From positions 1-64,000 of the forward strand of contig NW_027473484.1 in the NCBI RefSeq assembly GCF_050947335.1: 64,000 nt of DNA, in the 5' to 3' direction. Below, piece after piece: positions 46,064-61,369 of the stretch. How positions within the stretch are numbered: position 1 is the stretch's first letter; the number at the start of each line of letters is the position of its first letter. The notes beneath the pieces were generated by a model. That model was not told the DNA's origin, made no database searches, and saw only the letters and a list, made by a program, of their open reading frames with translations. This DNA comes from Megachile rotundata (taxonomy: Eukaryota; Arthropoda; Insecta; Hymenoptera; Megachilidae). The translations under genes were made by a program, and so were the position numbers.

Positions 46064-46119
46064 GTATTTGGGAGATTGTATTTGGGAGATTGTATTTGGG
46101 AGATTGTATTTGGGAGATT
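46064..46119 (+). repeat. Run of four GGG-type monomers, beta copy 1
   Basis: Four copies followed by GTAATT; partner at 57056-57111. Confidence 0.95.
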
Positions 46120-47820
46120 GTAATTGTATGATTGCGATTGTATGATTGTGATTGTATGATTGCGATTGTATGATTGTGATTGTATGATTGTGATGTATGA
46201 TTGTAATTGTATTATTATGATTGTATGATTGTGATTGTATGATTGAGATTGTATGATTGAGATTGTATGATTGTGATTGTATGCTTGCGATTGTATGATC
46301 GTGATTGTATGATTGTGATTGTATGATTGTGATTGCATGATTGTGATTGTATGATTGTGATGTATGATTGTAATTGTATGATTATGATTGAATGATTGTG
46401 ATTGTGTGATTGTGATTGTATGATTGTATTTGGGAGATTGTATTTGGGATATTGTAATTGTATGATTGCGATTGTATGATTGTGATTGTATGATTGTGAT
46501 TGTATGATTGTGATTGTATGATTGTGATTGAATGATTGTGGTTGTATGATTGTATTTGGGAGATTGTATTTGGGATATTGTAATTGTATGATTGCGATTG
46601 TATGATTGCGATTGTATGGTTGTGATTGTATGATTGTGTATGTATGATTGTGATTGTATGATTGAATTTGGGAGATTGTATTTGGGATATTGTAATTGTA
46701 TGATTGCGATTGTATGATTGTGATTGTTTGATTGTGATTGTATGATTGTGATTGTATGCTTGCGATTGTATGATTGTGATTGTATGATTGTGATTCTTTG
46801 ATTGTGATTGTATGACTGTGATTGTATGATTGTGATTGTATGATTGTGATTATATGATTGTGATTGCATGATTGTGATTGTATGATTGTGATAGTATGAT
46901 TGTGATTATATGATTGTTATTGTATGACTGTGATTGTATGATTGTGATTGTATGATTGTGATGGTATGATTGTGATTGTATGATTGTGATTGTATGATTG
47001 AGATTGTATGATTGTGATTGTATGCTTGCGATTGTATGATTGTGATTGTATGATTGTTATTGTATGATTGTGATTCTTTGATTGTGATTGTATGATTGTG
47101 ATTGTATCATTGTGATTGTATGATTGTGATTGTATGATTGTGATTGTATGATTGTGATTGTATGATTGTGGTCTTATGATTGTGATTGTATGATTGTGAT
47201 TGTCTGATTGTGGTTGTGCGATTGTGATTGTACGATTGTGATTGTACGATTGTGATAATATGATTGTGATTGTATGATTGTGATTGTACGATTGTGATTG
47301 TATGATTGTGATTGTTTGATTGTATTTGGGAGATTGTATTTGGGAGATTGTATTTGGGAGATTGTAATTGTGTGATTGCGATTGTATGATTGTGATTGTA
47401 TGATTGCGATTGTATGATTGTGATTGTATGATTGTGATGTATGACTGTAATTGTATGATTGTGATTGTATGATTGTGATTGTATGATTGTGATAGTATGA
47501 TTGTGATTATATGATTGTTATTGTATGACTGTGATTGTATGATTGTGATTGTATGATTGTGATGGTATGATTGTGATTGTATGATTGTGATTGTATGATT
47601 GAGATTGTATGATTGTGATTGTATGCTTGCGATTGTATGACTGTGATTGTATGATTGTAATTGTGTGATTGCGATTGTATGATTGTGATTGTATGATTGC
47701 GATTGTATGATTGTGATTGTATGATTGTGATGTATGACTGTAATTGTATGATTATGATTGTATGATTGTGATTGTATGATTGAGATTGTGTGATTGCGAT
47801 TGTATGATTGTGATTGTATG

Positions 47821-47916
47821 CTTGCGATTGTATGATTGTGATTGTATGATTGTGATTCTTTGATTGTGATTGTATGACTGTGATTGTATGATTGTGATTG
47901 TATGATTGTGATTATA
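47821..47916 (+). repeat. 96-bp satellite piece between beta copies
   Basis: Seven monomers or so lie between the right limit of beta copy 1 and the left limit of beta copy 2. They carry the common variants CTTGCGATT, GATTCTTTG and GACTGTGATT and resemble other parts of the array, such as about 46750-46870, so they are not unique sequence. Confidence 0.6.
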
Positions 47917-48494
47917 TGATTGCGATTGTATGATTGTGATTGTATGATTGCGATGTATGATTGTAATTGTATGATTATGATTGTATGATTGTGATTGTAT
48001 GATTGTGATTGTATGATTGAGATTGTATGATTGTGATTGTATGCTTGCGATTGTATGATTGTGATTGTATGATTGTGATTCTTTGATTGTGATTGTATGA
48101 TTGTGATTGTATGATTGTGATTGTATGATTGTGATTATATGATTGTGATTGTATGATTGTGATTGTATAATTGTGATAGTATGATTGTGATTATATGACT
48201 GTTATTGTATGACTGTGATTGTATGATTGTGATTGTATGATTGTGATAGTATGATTGTGAAAGTATGATTGTGATTGTATGATTGTGATTGTATGATTGT
48301 GATTGTATGATTGTGATTGTATGATTGTGAAAGTATGATTGTGATTGTATGATTGTGATTGTATGATTGTGATTGTATGATTGTGATTTTATGATTGTGA
48401 TTGTATGATTGTGATTGTATGATTGTGATTGTATGATTGTGATAGTATGATTGTGATTGTATGATTGTGATTGTATGATTGTGATTGCATGATT

Positions 48495-48564
48495 GTATTT
48501 GGGAGATTGTATTTGGGAGATTGTATTTGGGAGATTGTATTTGGGAGATTGTATTTGGGAGATT
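48495..48564 (+). repeat. Run of five GGG-type monomers, beta copy 2
   Basis: Partner of 37629-37698 at 10866 bp, same copy number. Confidence 0.95.
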
Positions 48565-50251
48565 GTAATTGTATGATTGCGATTGTATGATTGTGATTGT
48601 ATGATTGCGATTGTATGATTGTGATTGTATGATTGTGATGTATGATTGTAATTGTATGATTATGATTGTATGATTGTGATTGTATGATTGTGATTGTATG
48701 ATTGTGATTGTATGATTGTATTTGGGAGATTGTATTTGGGAGATTGTAATTGTATGATTGCGATTGTATGTTTGTGATTGTATGATTGTGACTGTATGAT
48801 TGTGATTGTATGATTGTGATAGTATGATTGTGATTGTATGATTGTGATGTATGATTGTAATTGTATGATTATGATTGTATGATTGTGATTGTGTGATTGT
48901 GATTGTATGATTGTATTTGGGAGATTGTATTTGGGATATTGTAATTGTATGATTGCGATCGTATGATTGTGATTGTATGATTGTGATTGTATGATTGTAT
49001 CTGGGAGATTGTATTTGGGAGATTGTATTTGGGAGATTGTAATTGTACGATTGTGATTGAATGATTGTGATTGTATGATTATAATTGTATGATTGTGATT
49101 GCATGATTGTGATTGTATGATTGTGATTGCATGATTTTGAATGTATGATTGTGATTGTATGATTGTGATTGTATGATTGTGATTGTATGATTGTGATTGT
49201 ATGATTGTGATAGTATGATTGTGATTGTATGATTGTGATTGTATGATTGTGATTGTATGATTGTGATTGTATGATTGTGATTGTATGATTGTGATTGTAT
49301 GATTGTATTTGGGGGGTTGTATTTGGGAGATTGTAATTGTATGATTGCGATTGTATGATTGTGATTGTATGATTGCGATTGTATGATTGTGATTGTATGA
49401 TTGTGATGTATGATTGTAATTGTATGATTATGATTGTATGATTGTGATTGTATGATTGTGATTGTATGATTGTGATTGTATGATTGTGATTGTATGATTG
49501 TGATTGTATGATTGTGATTGTATGATTGTGATTGTATGATTGTGATTGTATGATTGTGATTGTATGATTGTGATTGTATGATTGTATTTGGGAGATTGTA
49601 GTTGGGAGATTGTATTTGGGATATTGTATTTGGGAGATTGTAATTGTATGATTGCGATTGTATGATTGTGATTGTATGATTGTGAATGTATGATTGTGAC
49701 TGTATGATTGTGATTGTATGATTGTGATAGTATGATTGTGATTGTATGATTGTGATGTATGATTGTAATTGTATGATTATGATTGTATGATTGTGATTGT
49801 GTGATTGTGATTGTATGATTGTATTTGGGAGATTGTATTTGGGATATTGTAATTGTATGATTGCGATTGTATGATTGTGATTGCATGATTGTGATTGTAT
49901 GATTGTGATTGTATGATTGTATTTGGGTGATTGTATTTGGGAGATTGTATTTGGGGGATTGTAATTGTATGATTGCGATTGTATGATTGTGATTGTATGA
50001 TTGTGTGTGTATGATTGCGATTGTATGATTGTATTTGGGAGATTGTATTTGGGATATTGTAATTGTATGATTGCGATTGTATGATTGTGATGTATGATTG
50101 TAATTGTATGATTATGATTGTATGATTGTGATTGTATGATTGTGATGGTATGATTGTGATTGTATGATTGCGATCTTATGATTGTGATTGTATGATTATG
50201 ATTGTATGATTGTGATTGTACGATTGCGATTGTATGATTGTGATTGTATGA

Positions 50252-50268
50252 TTAAGTTTGTATTTTTG
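50252..50268 (+). repeat. Diverged dimer marker, beta copy 2
   Basis: Same marker, 10866 bp after the one at 39386. Confidence 0.9.
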
Positions 50269-51915
50269 TGATTGTATGATTGTGATTGTATGATTGCGAT
50301 TGTATGAATGCGATTGTATGATTGTGATTGCATAATTGTGATTGTATGATAGTGATTGTATGATTGTGATTGTATGATTGCGATTGTATGATTGTGATTG
50401 TATGATTGAGATTGTATGATTGTGATTGTATGATTGCGATTGTATAATTGCGATTGTATGATTGTGAAAGTATGATTGTGATTGTATGATTATGATTGTA
50501 TGACTGTGATTGTATGATTGTGATTGTATGATTGTATTTGGGAGATTGTATTTGGGAGATTGTAATTGTATGATTGCGATTGTATGATTGTGATTGTATG
50601 ATTGCGATTGTATGATTGTGATTGTATGATTGCGATTGTATGATTGTGATTGTATGATTGTGATGTATGATTGTAATTGTATGATTATGATTGTATGATT
50701 GTGATTGTATGATTGTGATGGTATGATTGTGATTGTATGATTGCGATTGTATAATTGCGATTGTATGATTGTGAAAGTATGATTGTGATTGTATGATTAT
50801 GATTGTATGACTGTGATTGTATGATTGTGATTGTATGATTGTATTTGGGAGATTGTATTTGGGAGATTGTAATTGTATGATGGCGATTGTATGATTGTGA
50901 TTGTATGATTGCGATTGTATGATTGTGATTGTATGATAGTGATGTATGATTGTAATTGTATGATTATGATTCTATGATTGTAATTGTATGATTGAGATTG
51001 TATGATTGTGATTGTATGATTGCGATTGTATGATGGTGATTGTATGATTGCGATTGTATGATTGTGATTGTATGATTGTGATGTATGATTGTAATTGTAT
51101 GATTATGATTGTATGATTGTGATTGTATGATTGAGATTGTATGATTCTGATTGTATGATTGCGATTGTATGATTGTGATTGTATGATTGTGATTGTATGA
51201 TTGCGATTGTATGATTGTGATTGTATGATTGTGATTGTATGATTGTGATTGTATGATTGTGATTGTATGATTGTGATTGTGTGATTGTGATTGTATGATT
51301 GTGAAAGTATGATTGTGATTGTATGATTGTGATTGTATGATTGTGATTGTATGATTGTGATTGTATGATTGTGATTGTATGAGTGTGATTGTCTGATTGT
51401 GGTTGTGCGATTGTGATTATACGATTGTGAATGTACGATTGTGATTGTATGATTGTGATTGTATGAATATGATTGTATGATTGTGATTGCATGATTGTGA
51501 TTGTATGATTGTGATTACATGATTTTGAATGTATGATTGTGATTGAATGGTTGTGATTGTATGATTGTGATCGTATGATTGTGATTGTATGATCGTGATT
51601 GTATGATTGCGATAGTAAGATTGTGATTGTATGATTGTGATTGTATGATTGTGATGTATGATTGTAGTTGTATGATTATGATTGTATGGTTGTGATTGTA
51701 TGACTGAGATTGTATGATTGTGATTGTATGATTGTGATTGTATGATTGTGAAAGTATGATTGTGATTGTATGATTGTGATTGTATGATTGTGATTGTATG
51801 ATTGTGATTGTATGATTGTGATTGTATGATTGTGATTGTATGATTGTGATTGTATGATTGTGATAGTATGATTGTGATTGTATGATTGTGATTGTATGAT
51901 TGTGATTGCATGATT

Positions 51916-51971
51916 GTATTTGGGAGATTGTATTTGGGAGATTGTATTTGGGAGATTGTATTTGGGAGATT
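51916..51971 (+). repeat. Run of four GGG-type monomers, beta copy 2
   Basis: Partner of 40938-40993 at 10978 bp, same copy number. Confidence 0.95.
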
Positions 51972-54900
51972 GTAATTGTATGATTGCGATTGTATGATTG
52001 TGATTGTATGATTGTGATTGTATGATTGCGATTGTATGATTGTGATTGTATGATTGTGATGTATGATTGTAATTGTATTATTATGATTGTATGATTGTGA
52101 TTGTATGATTGAGATTGTATGATTGTGATTGTATGCTTGCGATAGTATGATCGTGATTGTATGATTGTGATTGTATGATTGTGATTGCATGATTGTGATT
52201 GTATGATTGTGATGTATGATTGTAATTGTATGATTATGATTGAATGATTGTGATTGTGTGATTGTGATTGTATGATTGTATTTGGGAGATTGTATTTGGG
52301 ATATTGTAATTGTATGATTGCGATTGTATGATTGTGATTGTATGATTGTGATTGTATGATTGTGATTGTATGATTGTGATTGTATGATTGTGATTGTATG
52401 ATTGTGATTGTATGATTGTGATTGTATGATTGTATTTCGGAGATTGTATTTGGGATATTGTAATTGTATGATTGCGATTGTATGATTGCGATTGTATGAT
52501 TGTGATTGTATGATTGTGTATGTATGATTGTGATTGTATGATTGTATTTGGGAGATTGTATTTGGGATATTTAATTGTATGATTGCGATTGTATGATTGT
52601 GATTGTTTGATTGTGATTGTATGATTGTGATTGTATGCTTGCGATTGTATGATTGTGATTGTATGATTGTGATTGTATGATTGTGATTATATGATTGTGA
52701 TTGTATGATTGTGATTGTATGATTGTGATAGTATGATTGTGATTATATGATTGTTATTGTATGACTGTGATTGTATGATTGTGATTGTATGATTGTGATG
52801 GTATGATTGTGATTGTATGATTGTGATTGTATGATTGAGATTGTATGATTGTGATTGTATGCTTGCGATTGTATGATTGTGATTGTATGATTGTGATTGT
52901 ATGATTGTGATTCTTTGATTGTGATTGTATGATTGTGATTGTATGATTGTGATTGTATGATTGTGATTGTATGATTGTGATTGCATGATTGTGATTGTAT
53001 GATTGTGATTGTCTGATTGTGGTTGTGCGATTGTGATTGTACGATTGTGATTGTGCGATTGTGATAGTATGACTGTGATTGTATGATTGTGATTGTATGA
53101 TTGTGATTGTGTGATTGTGATTGTTTGATTGTATTTGGGAGACTGTATTTGGGAGATTGTATTTGGGAGATTGTAATTGTATGATTGCGATTGTATGATT
53201 GTGATTGTATGATTGCGATTGTATGATTGTGATTGTATGATTGTGATGTATGACTGTAATTGTATGATTATGATTGTATGATTGTGATTGTATGATTGAG
53301 ATTGTATGATTGTGATTGTATGCTTGCGATTGTATGATTGTGATAGTATGATTGTGATTGTATGATTGTGATTGTGTGATTGTGATTGTATGATTGTGAT
53401 TGTATGACTGTGAAAGTATGATTGTGATTGTATGATTATGATTGTATGATTGTGATTGTATGATTGTATTTGGGAGGTTGTATTTGGGAGATTGTAATTG
53501 TATGATTGTAATTGTATGATTATGATTCTATGATTGTAATTGTATGATTGAGATTGTATGATTGTGATTGTATGATTGCGATTGTATGATTGTGATTGTA
53601 TGATTGCGATTGTATGATTGTGATTGTATGATTGTGATGTATGATTGTAATTGTATGATTATGATTGTATGATTGTGATTGTATGATTGAGATTGTGTGA
53701 TTGTGATTGTATGATTGCGATTGTATGATTGTGATTGTATGATTGTGATTGTATGATTGCGATTGTATGATTGTGATTGTATGATTGTGATTATATGATT
53801 GTGATTGTATGATTGTGATTGTATGATTGTGATTGTATGATTGTGAAAGTATGATTGTGATTGTATGATTGTGATTGTATGATTGTGATTGTATGATTGT
53901 GATTGTATGATTGTGATTGTATGAGTGTGATTGTCTGATTGTGGTTGTGCGATTGTGATTGTACGATTGTGAATGTACGATTGTGATTGTATGATTGTGA
54001 TTGTATGAATATGATTGTATGATTGTGATTGCATGATTGTGATTGTATGATTGTGATTGCATGATTTTGAATGTATGATTGTGATTGAATGGTTGTGATT
54101 GTATGATCGTGATCGTATGATTGTGATTGTATGATTGTGATTGTATGATTGTGATTGTATGATTGTGATTGTATGATTATGATTGTATGATTGTGATTGT
54201 ATGATTGTGATTGTATGATTGTGATTGTATGATTGTGATAGTATGATTGTGATTGTATGATTGTGATTGTATGACTGTGATTGTATGATTGTGATTGTAT
54301 GATTGTGATTGTATGATTGTGAAAGTATGATTGTGATGGTATGATTGTGATTGTATGATTGTGATTATATGATTGCGATTGTATGATTGTGATTGTCTGA
54401 TTGTGATGTATGATTGTAATTGTATGATTATGATTGTATGATTGTGATTGTATGATTGTGATTGTATGATTGTATCTGGGAGATTGTATTTGGGAGATTG
54501 TATTTGGGAGATTGTATTTGGGAGATTGTAATTGTATGATTGCAATTGTATGATTGTGGTTGTATGATTGCGATTGTATGATTGTGATTGTATGATTGTG
54601 ATTGTATGATTGTGATTGTATGATTGTGATTGTATGATTGTGATTGTATGATTGTGATTGTATGATTGTGATAGTATGATTGTGATTGTATGATTGTGAT
54701 TGTATGATTGTGATTGTATGATTATGATTGTATGATTGTGATTGTATGATTGTATTTGGGTGATTGTATTTGGGAGATTGTATTTGGGAGATCGTAATTG
54801 TATGATTGCGATTGTATGATTGTGATTGTATGATTGCGATTGTATGAATGCGATTGTATGATTGTGATTGTATGATTGTGATTGTATGATTGTGATTGTA

Positions 54901-57055
54901 TGATTGTGATTGTATGATTGTGATTGTATGATTGTATTTGGGAGATTGTATTTGGGATATTGTAATTGTATGATTGCGATTGTATGATTGTGATTGTATG
55001 ATTGTGATGTATGATTGTAATTGTATGATTATGATTGTATGATTGTGATTGTATGATTGAGATTGTATGATTGTGATTGTATGCTTGCGATTGTATGAAT
55101 GTGATTGTATGATTGTGATTGTATGATTGTGATTGTATGATTGTGATTGTATGATTGTGATTGTATGATTGCGATTGTATGATTGTGATTGTATGATTGT
55201 GAATGTACGATTGTGATTGTACGATTGTGATTGTATGATTGTGATAGTATGATTGTGATTGTGCGACTGTGATTGTATGACTGTGATTGTATGATTGTGA
55301 TTGTATGATTGTGATTGTATGATTGTGAAAGTATGATTGTGATTGTATGATTGTGATTGTATGATTGTGATTGTATGATTGTGATTGTATGATTGTGATT
55401 GTATGATTGTGATTGTATGATTGTGATTGTATGATTGTGATTGTATGATTGTATTTGGGATATTGTAATTGTATGATTGCGATTGTATGATTGTGATTGT
55501 ATGATTGTGATTGTATGATTGTGATAGTATGATTGTGAAAGTATGATTGTGATTGTATGATTGTGATTGTATGCTTGCGATTGTATGATTGTGATTGTAT
55601 GATTGTGATTCTTTGATTGTGATTGTATGATTGTGATTGTATGATTGTGATTGTATGATTGTGATTATATGATTGTGATTGTATGATTGTGATTGTATGA
55701 TTGTGATAGTATGATTGTGATTATATGATTGTTATTGTATGACTGTGATTGTATGATTGTGATTGTATGATTGTGATAGTATGATTGTGAAAGTATGATT
55801 GTGATTGTTTGATTGTGATTGTATGATTGTGATTGTATGATTGTGATTATATGATTGTGATTATATGATTGTGATTGTCTGATTGTGGTTGTGCGATTGT
55901 GATTGTACGATTGTGATTGTACGATTGTGATTGTACGATTGTTATTGAATGATTGTGATTGTATGATTCTGATTGTATGATTGTGATTGTATGATTGTGA
56001 TTGTATGATTGAGATTGTATGATTGTGAAAGTATGATTGTGATGTATGATTGTAATTGTATGATTATGATTGTATGATTGTGATTGTATGATTGAGATTG
56101 TGTGATTGTGATTGTATGATTGCGATTGTATGATTGTGATTGTATGATTGTGATGTATGATTGTAATTGAATGATTATGATTGCATGATTTCGAATGTAT
56201 GATTGTGATTGTATGATTGTGATTGTATGATTGTGATGTATGATTGTGATTGTATGATTGTGAAAGTATGATTGTGATTGTATGATTGTGATTGTATGAT
56301 TGTGATTGTATGATTGTGATTGTATGAGTGTGATTGTCTGATTGTGGTTGTGCGATTGTGATTATACGATTGTGAATGTACGATTGTGATTGTATGATTG
56401 TGATTGTATGAATATGATTGTATGATTGTGATTGCATGATTGTGATTGTATGATTGTGATTGCATGATTTTGAATGTATGATTGTGATTGAATGGTTGTG
56501 ATTGTATGATTGTGATCGTATGATTGTGATTGTATGATCGTGATTGTATGATTGCGATAGTATGATTGTGATTGTATGATTGTGATTGTATGATTGTGAT
56601 GTATGATTGTAGTTGTATGATTATGATTGTATGATTGTGATTGTATGATTGAGATTGTATGATTGTGATTGTATGCTTGCGATTGTATGATTGTGATTGT
56701 ATGATTGTGATTGTATGATTGTGATTGTATGATTGTATTTGGGAGATTGTATTTAGGATATTGTAATTGTATGATTGCGATTGTATGATTGTGATTGTAT
56801 GATTGTGATGTATGATTGTAATTGTATGATTATGATTGTATGATTGTGATTGTATGATTGTGATTGTATGATTGTGATTGTATGATTGTGATTGTATGAT
56901 TGTGATTGTATGATTGTGATTGTATGATTGTGATTGTATGATTGTGAAAGTATGATTGTGATTGTATGATTGTGATTGTATGATTGTGATTGTATGATTG
57001 TGATTGTATGATTGTGATTGTATGATTGTGATTGTATGATTGTGATTGTATGATT

Positions 57056-57111
57056 GTATTTGGGAGATTGTATTTGGGAGATTGTATTTGGGAGATTGTA
57101 TTTGGGAGATT
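57056..57111 (+). repeat. Run of four GGG-type monomers, beta copy 2
   Basis: Partner of 46064-46119 at 10992 bp, same copy number. Confidence 0.95.
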
Positions 57112-58812
57112 GTAATTGTATGATTGCGATTGTATGATTGTGATTGTATGATTGCGATTGTATGATTGTGATTGTATGATTGTGATGTATGATTGTAATT
57201 GTATTATTATGATTGTATGATTGTGATTGTATGATTGAGATTGTATGATTGAGATTGTATGATTGTGATTGTATGCTTGCGATTGTATGATCGTGATTGT
57301 ATGATTGTGATTGTATGATTGTGATTGCATGATTGTGATTGTATGATTGTGATGTATGATTGTAATTGTATGATTATGATTGAATGATTGTGATTGTGTG
57401 ATTGTGATTGTATGATTGTATTTGGGAGATTGTATTTGGGATATTGTAATTGTATGATTGCGATTGTATGATTGTGATTGTATGATTGTGATTGTATGAT
57501 TGTGATTGTATGATTGTGATTGAATGATTGTGGTTGTATGATTGTATTTGGGAGATTGTATTTGGGATATTGTAATTGTATGATTGCGATTGTATGATTG
57601 CGATTGTATGGTTGTGATTGTATGATTGTGTATGTATGATTGTGATTGTATGATTGAATTTGGGAGATTGTATTTGGGATATTGTAATTGTATGATTGCG
57701 ATTGTATGATTGTGATTGTTTGATTGTGATTGTATGATTGTGATTGTATGCTTGCGATTGTATGATTGTGATTGTATGATTGTGATTCTTTGATTGTGAT
57801 TGTATGACTGTGATTGTATGATTGTGATTGTATGATTGTGATTATATGATTGTGATTGCATGATTGTGATTGTATGATTGTGATAGTATGATTGTGATTA
57901 TATGATTGTTATTGTATGACTGTGATTGTATGATTGTGATTGTATGATTGTGATGGTATGATTGTGATTGTATGATTGTGATTGTATGATTGAGATTGTA
58001 TGATTGTGATTGTATGCTTGCGATTGTATGATTGTGATTGTATGATTGTTATTGTATGATTGTGATTCTTTGATTGTGATTGTATGATTGTGATTGTATC
58101 ATTGTGATTGTATGATTGTGATTGTATGATTGTGATTGTATGATTGTGATTGTATGATTGTGGTCTTATGATTGTGATTGTATGATTGTGATTGTCTGAT
58201 TGTGGTTGTGCGATTGTGATTGTACGATTGTGATTGTACGATTGTGATAATATGATTGTGATTGTATGATTGTGATTGTACGATTGTGATTGTATGATTG
58301 TGATTGTTTGATTGTATTTGGGAGATTGTATTTGGGAGATTGTATTTGGGAGATTGTAATTGTGTGATTGCGATTGTATGATTGTGATTGTATGATTGCG
58401 ATTGTATGATTGTGATTGTATGATTGTGATGTATGACTGTAATTGTATGATTGTGATTGTATGATTGTGATTGTATGATTGTGATAGTATGATTGTGATT
58501 ATATGATTGTTATTGTATGACTGTGATTGTATGATTGTGATTGTATGATTGTGATGGTATGATTGTGATTGTATGATTGTGATTGTATGATTGAGATTGT
58601 ATGATTGTGATTGTATGCTTGCGATTGTATGACTGTGATTGTATGATTGTAATTGTGTGATTGCGATTGTATGATTGTGATTGTATGATTGCGATTGTAT
58701 GATTGTGATTGTATGATTGTGATGTATGACTGTAATTGTATGATTATGATTGTATGATTGTGATTGTATGATTGAGATTGTGTGATTGCGATTGTATGAT
58801 TGTGATTGTATG

Positions 58813-60134
58813 ATTGCGATTGTATGATTGTGATTGTATGATTGTGATGTATGACTGTAATTGTATGATTATGATTGTATGATTGTGATTGTATGATTGA
58901 CATTGTATGATTGTGTTTGTATGCTTGCGATTGTATGATTGTGATTGTATGATTGTGATTGTATGATTGTGATTGTTTGATTGTATTTGGGAGATTGTAT
59001 TTGGGAGATTGTAATTGTGTGATTGCGATTGTATGATTGTGATTGTATGATTGTGATTGTATGATTGTGATTGTATGATTGTGATAGTATGATTGTGATT
59101 GTATGATTGTGATTGTATGATTGTGATTGTATGATTGTGATTGTATGATTGTGATTGTATGATTGTGATTGTATGATTGTGATTGTATGATTGTGATTGT
59201 ATGATTGTATTTGGGAGATTGTATTTGGGAGATTGTAATTGTATGATTGCGATTGTATGATTGTGATTGTATGATTGCGATTGTATGATTGTGATTGTAT
59301 GATTGTGATGTATGATTGTAATTGTATGATTATGATTGTATGATTGTGATTGTATGATTGTGATTGTATGATTGTGATTGTATGATTGTATTTGGGAGAT
59401 TGTAGTTGGGAGATTGTATTTGGGAGATTGTATTTGGGAGATTGTAATTGTATGATTGCGATTGTATGTTTGTGATTGTATGATTGTGACTGTATGATTG
59501 TGATTGTATGATTGTGATAGTATGATTGTGATTGTATGATTGTGATGTATGATTGTAATTGTATGATTATGATTGTATGATTGTGATTGTGTGATTGTGA
59601 TTGTATGATTGTATTTGGGAGATTGTATTTGGGATATTGTAATTGTATGATTGCGATCGTATGATTGTGATTGTATGATTGTGATTGTATGATTGTATCT
59701 GGGAGATTGTATTTGGGAGATTGTAATTGTATGATTGCGATTGTATGATTGTGATTGTATGATTGTGATTGTATGATTGTGATTGTATGATTGTAATAGT
59801 ATGATTGTGATTGTATGACTGTGATTGTATGACTGTGATTGTATGATTGTGATTGTATGATTGTGATTGTATGATTGTGAAAGTATGATTGTGATTGTAT
59901 GATTGTGATTGTATGATTGTGATTGTATGATTGTGATTGTATGATTGTGATTGTATGATTGTGATTGTATGATTGTGATTGTATGATTGTGATTGTATGA
60001 TTGTGATTGTATGATTCTGATTGTATGATTGTGATTGTATGATTGTGATTGTATGATTGTGATTGTATGATTGTGATTGTATGAGTGTGATTGTGTGATT
60101 GTGGTTGTGCGATTGAGATTGTACGATTGTGATT
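58813..60134 (+). repeat. Mosaic satellite between beta copies 2 and 3
   Basis: After copy 2 ends, the order of variants differs from the start of beta copies 1 and 2. Parts resemble about 48720-49000 (the TATGTTTGTGATTG and GTGACTG cassette, then GTATCTGGGAGATT) and parts resemble 35340-35940. No gene is visible; the minus-strand frame at 58869-60194 is an artefact. Confidence 0.6.
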
Positions 60135-61369
60135 GTACGATTGTGATTGAATGATTGTGATTGTATGATTATAGTTGTATGATTGTGATTGCATGATTGT
60201 GATTGTATGATTGTGATTGCATGATTTTGAATGTATGATTGTGATTGTATGATTGTGATTGTATGATTGTGATTGTATGATTGTGATTGTATGATTGTGA
60301 TTGTATGATTGTGATAGTATGATTGTGATTGTATGATTGTGATTGTATGATTGTGATTGTATGATTGCGATTGTATGATTGTGATTGTATGATTGTGATT
60401 GTATGATTGTATTTGGGAGGTTGTATTTGGGAGATTGTAATTGTATGATTGCGATTGTATGATTGTGATTGTATGATTGCGATTGTATGATTGTGATTGT
60501 ATGATTGTGATGTATGATTGTAATTGTATGATTATGATTGTATGATTGTGATTGTATGATTGTGATTGTATGATTGTGATTGTATGATTGTGATTGTATG
60601 ATTGTGATTGTATGATTGTGATTGTATGATTGTGATTGTATGATTGTGATTGTATGATTGTGATTGTATGATTGTGATTGTATGATTGTATTTGGGAGAT
60701 TGTAGTTGGGAGATTGTATTTGGGATATTGTATTTGGGAGATTGTAATTGTATGATTGCGATTGTATGATTGTGATTGTATGATTGTGAATGTATGATTG
60801 TGACTGTATGATTGTGATTGTATGATTGTGATAGTATGATTGTGATTGTATGATTGTGATGTATGATTGTAATTGTATGATTATGATTGTATGATTGTGA
60901 TTGTGTGATTGTGATTGTATGATTGTATTTGGGAGATTGTATTTGGGATATTGTAATTGTATGATTGCGATTGTATGACTGTGATTGCATGATTGTGATT
61001 GTATGATTGTGATTGTATGATTGTATTTGGGTGATTGTATTTGGGAGATTGTATTTGGGGGATTGTAATTGTATGATTGCGATTGTATGATTGTGATTGT
61101 ATGATTGTGTATGTGTGATTGCGATTGTATGATTGTATTTGGGAGATTGTATTTGGGATATTGTAATTGTATGATTGCGATTGTATGATTGTGATTGTAT
61201 GATTGTGATGTATGATTGTAATTGTATGATTATGATTGTATGATTGTGATTGTATGATTGTGATGGTATGATTGTGATTGTATGATTGCGATCGTATGAT
61301 TGTGATTGTATGATTATGATTGTATGATTGTGATTGTACGATTGCGATTGTATGATTGTGATTGTATGA

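Larger units (their letters stand above)
37051..47820 (+). repeat. Beta higher-order repeat, copy 1 (about 10.8 kb)
   Basis: This block is collinear with 47917-58812. The offset is 10866 bp from the left edge to about 39020, 10978 bp from about 40439 to 41212, and 10992 bp from about 41994 to the right edge. The offset steps are 112 bp (8 monomers, missing here near 40260) and 14 bp (one monomer, missing from the consensus run before 41441). The left edge is where the two copies stop matching upstream of TGATTGCGAT (37051, 47917). The right edge is at the monomer beginning GTATGCTTGCG here and GTATGATTGCG in copy 2. Confidence 0.88.
47917..58812 (+). repeat. Beta higher-order repeat, copy 2 (about 10.9 kb)
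   Basis: This block is nearly identical to 37051-47820. Shared diagnostic oddities include the GGGATATTTAATT single-base deletion (41574-41584 and 52566-52576), the GTATTTCGGAG variant (41441 and 52433) and the TTAAGTTTGTATTTTTG marker (39386 and 50252). A checked single-base difference is A at 54173 against G at 43181. Several long minus-strand frames here have the same translation as their partners in copy 1, as expected for recent duplication; this is not evidence of coding. Confidence 0.88.
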
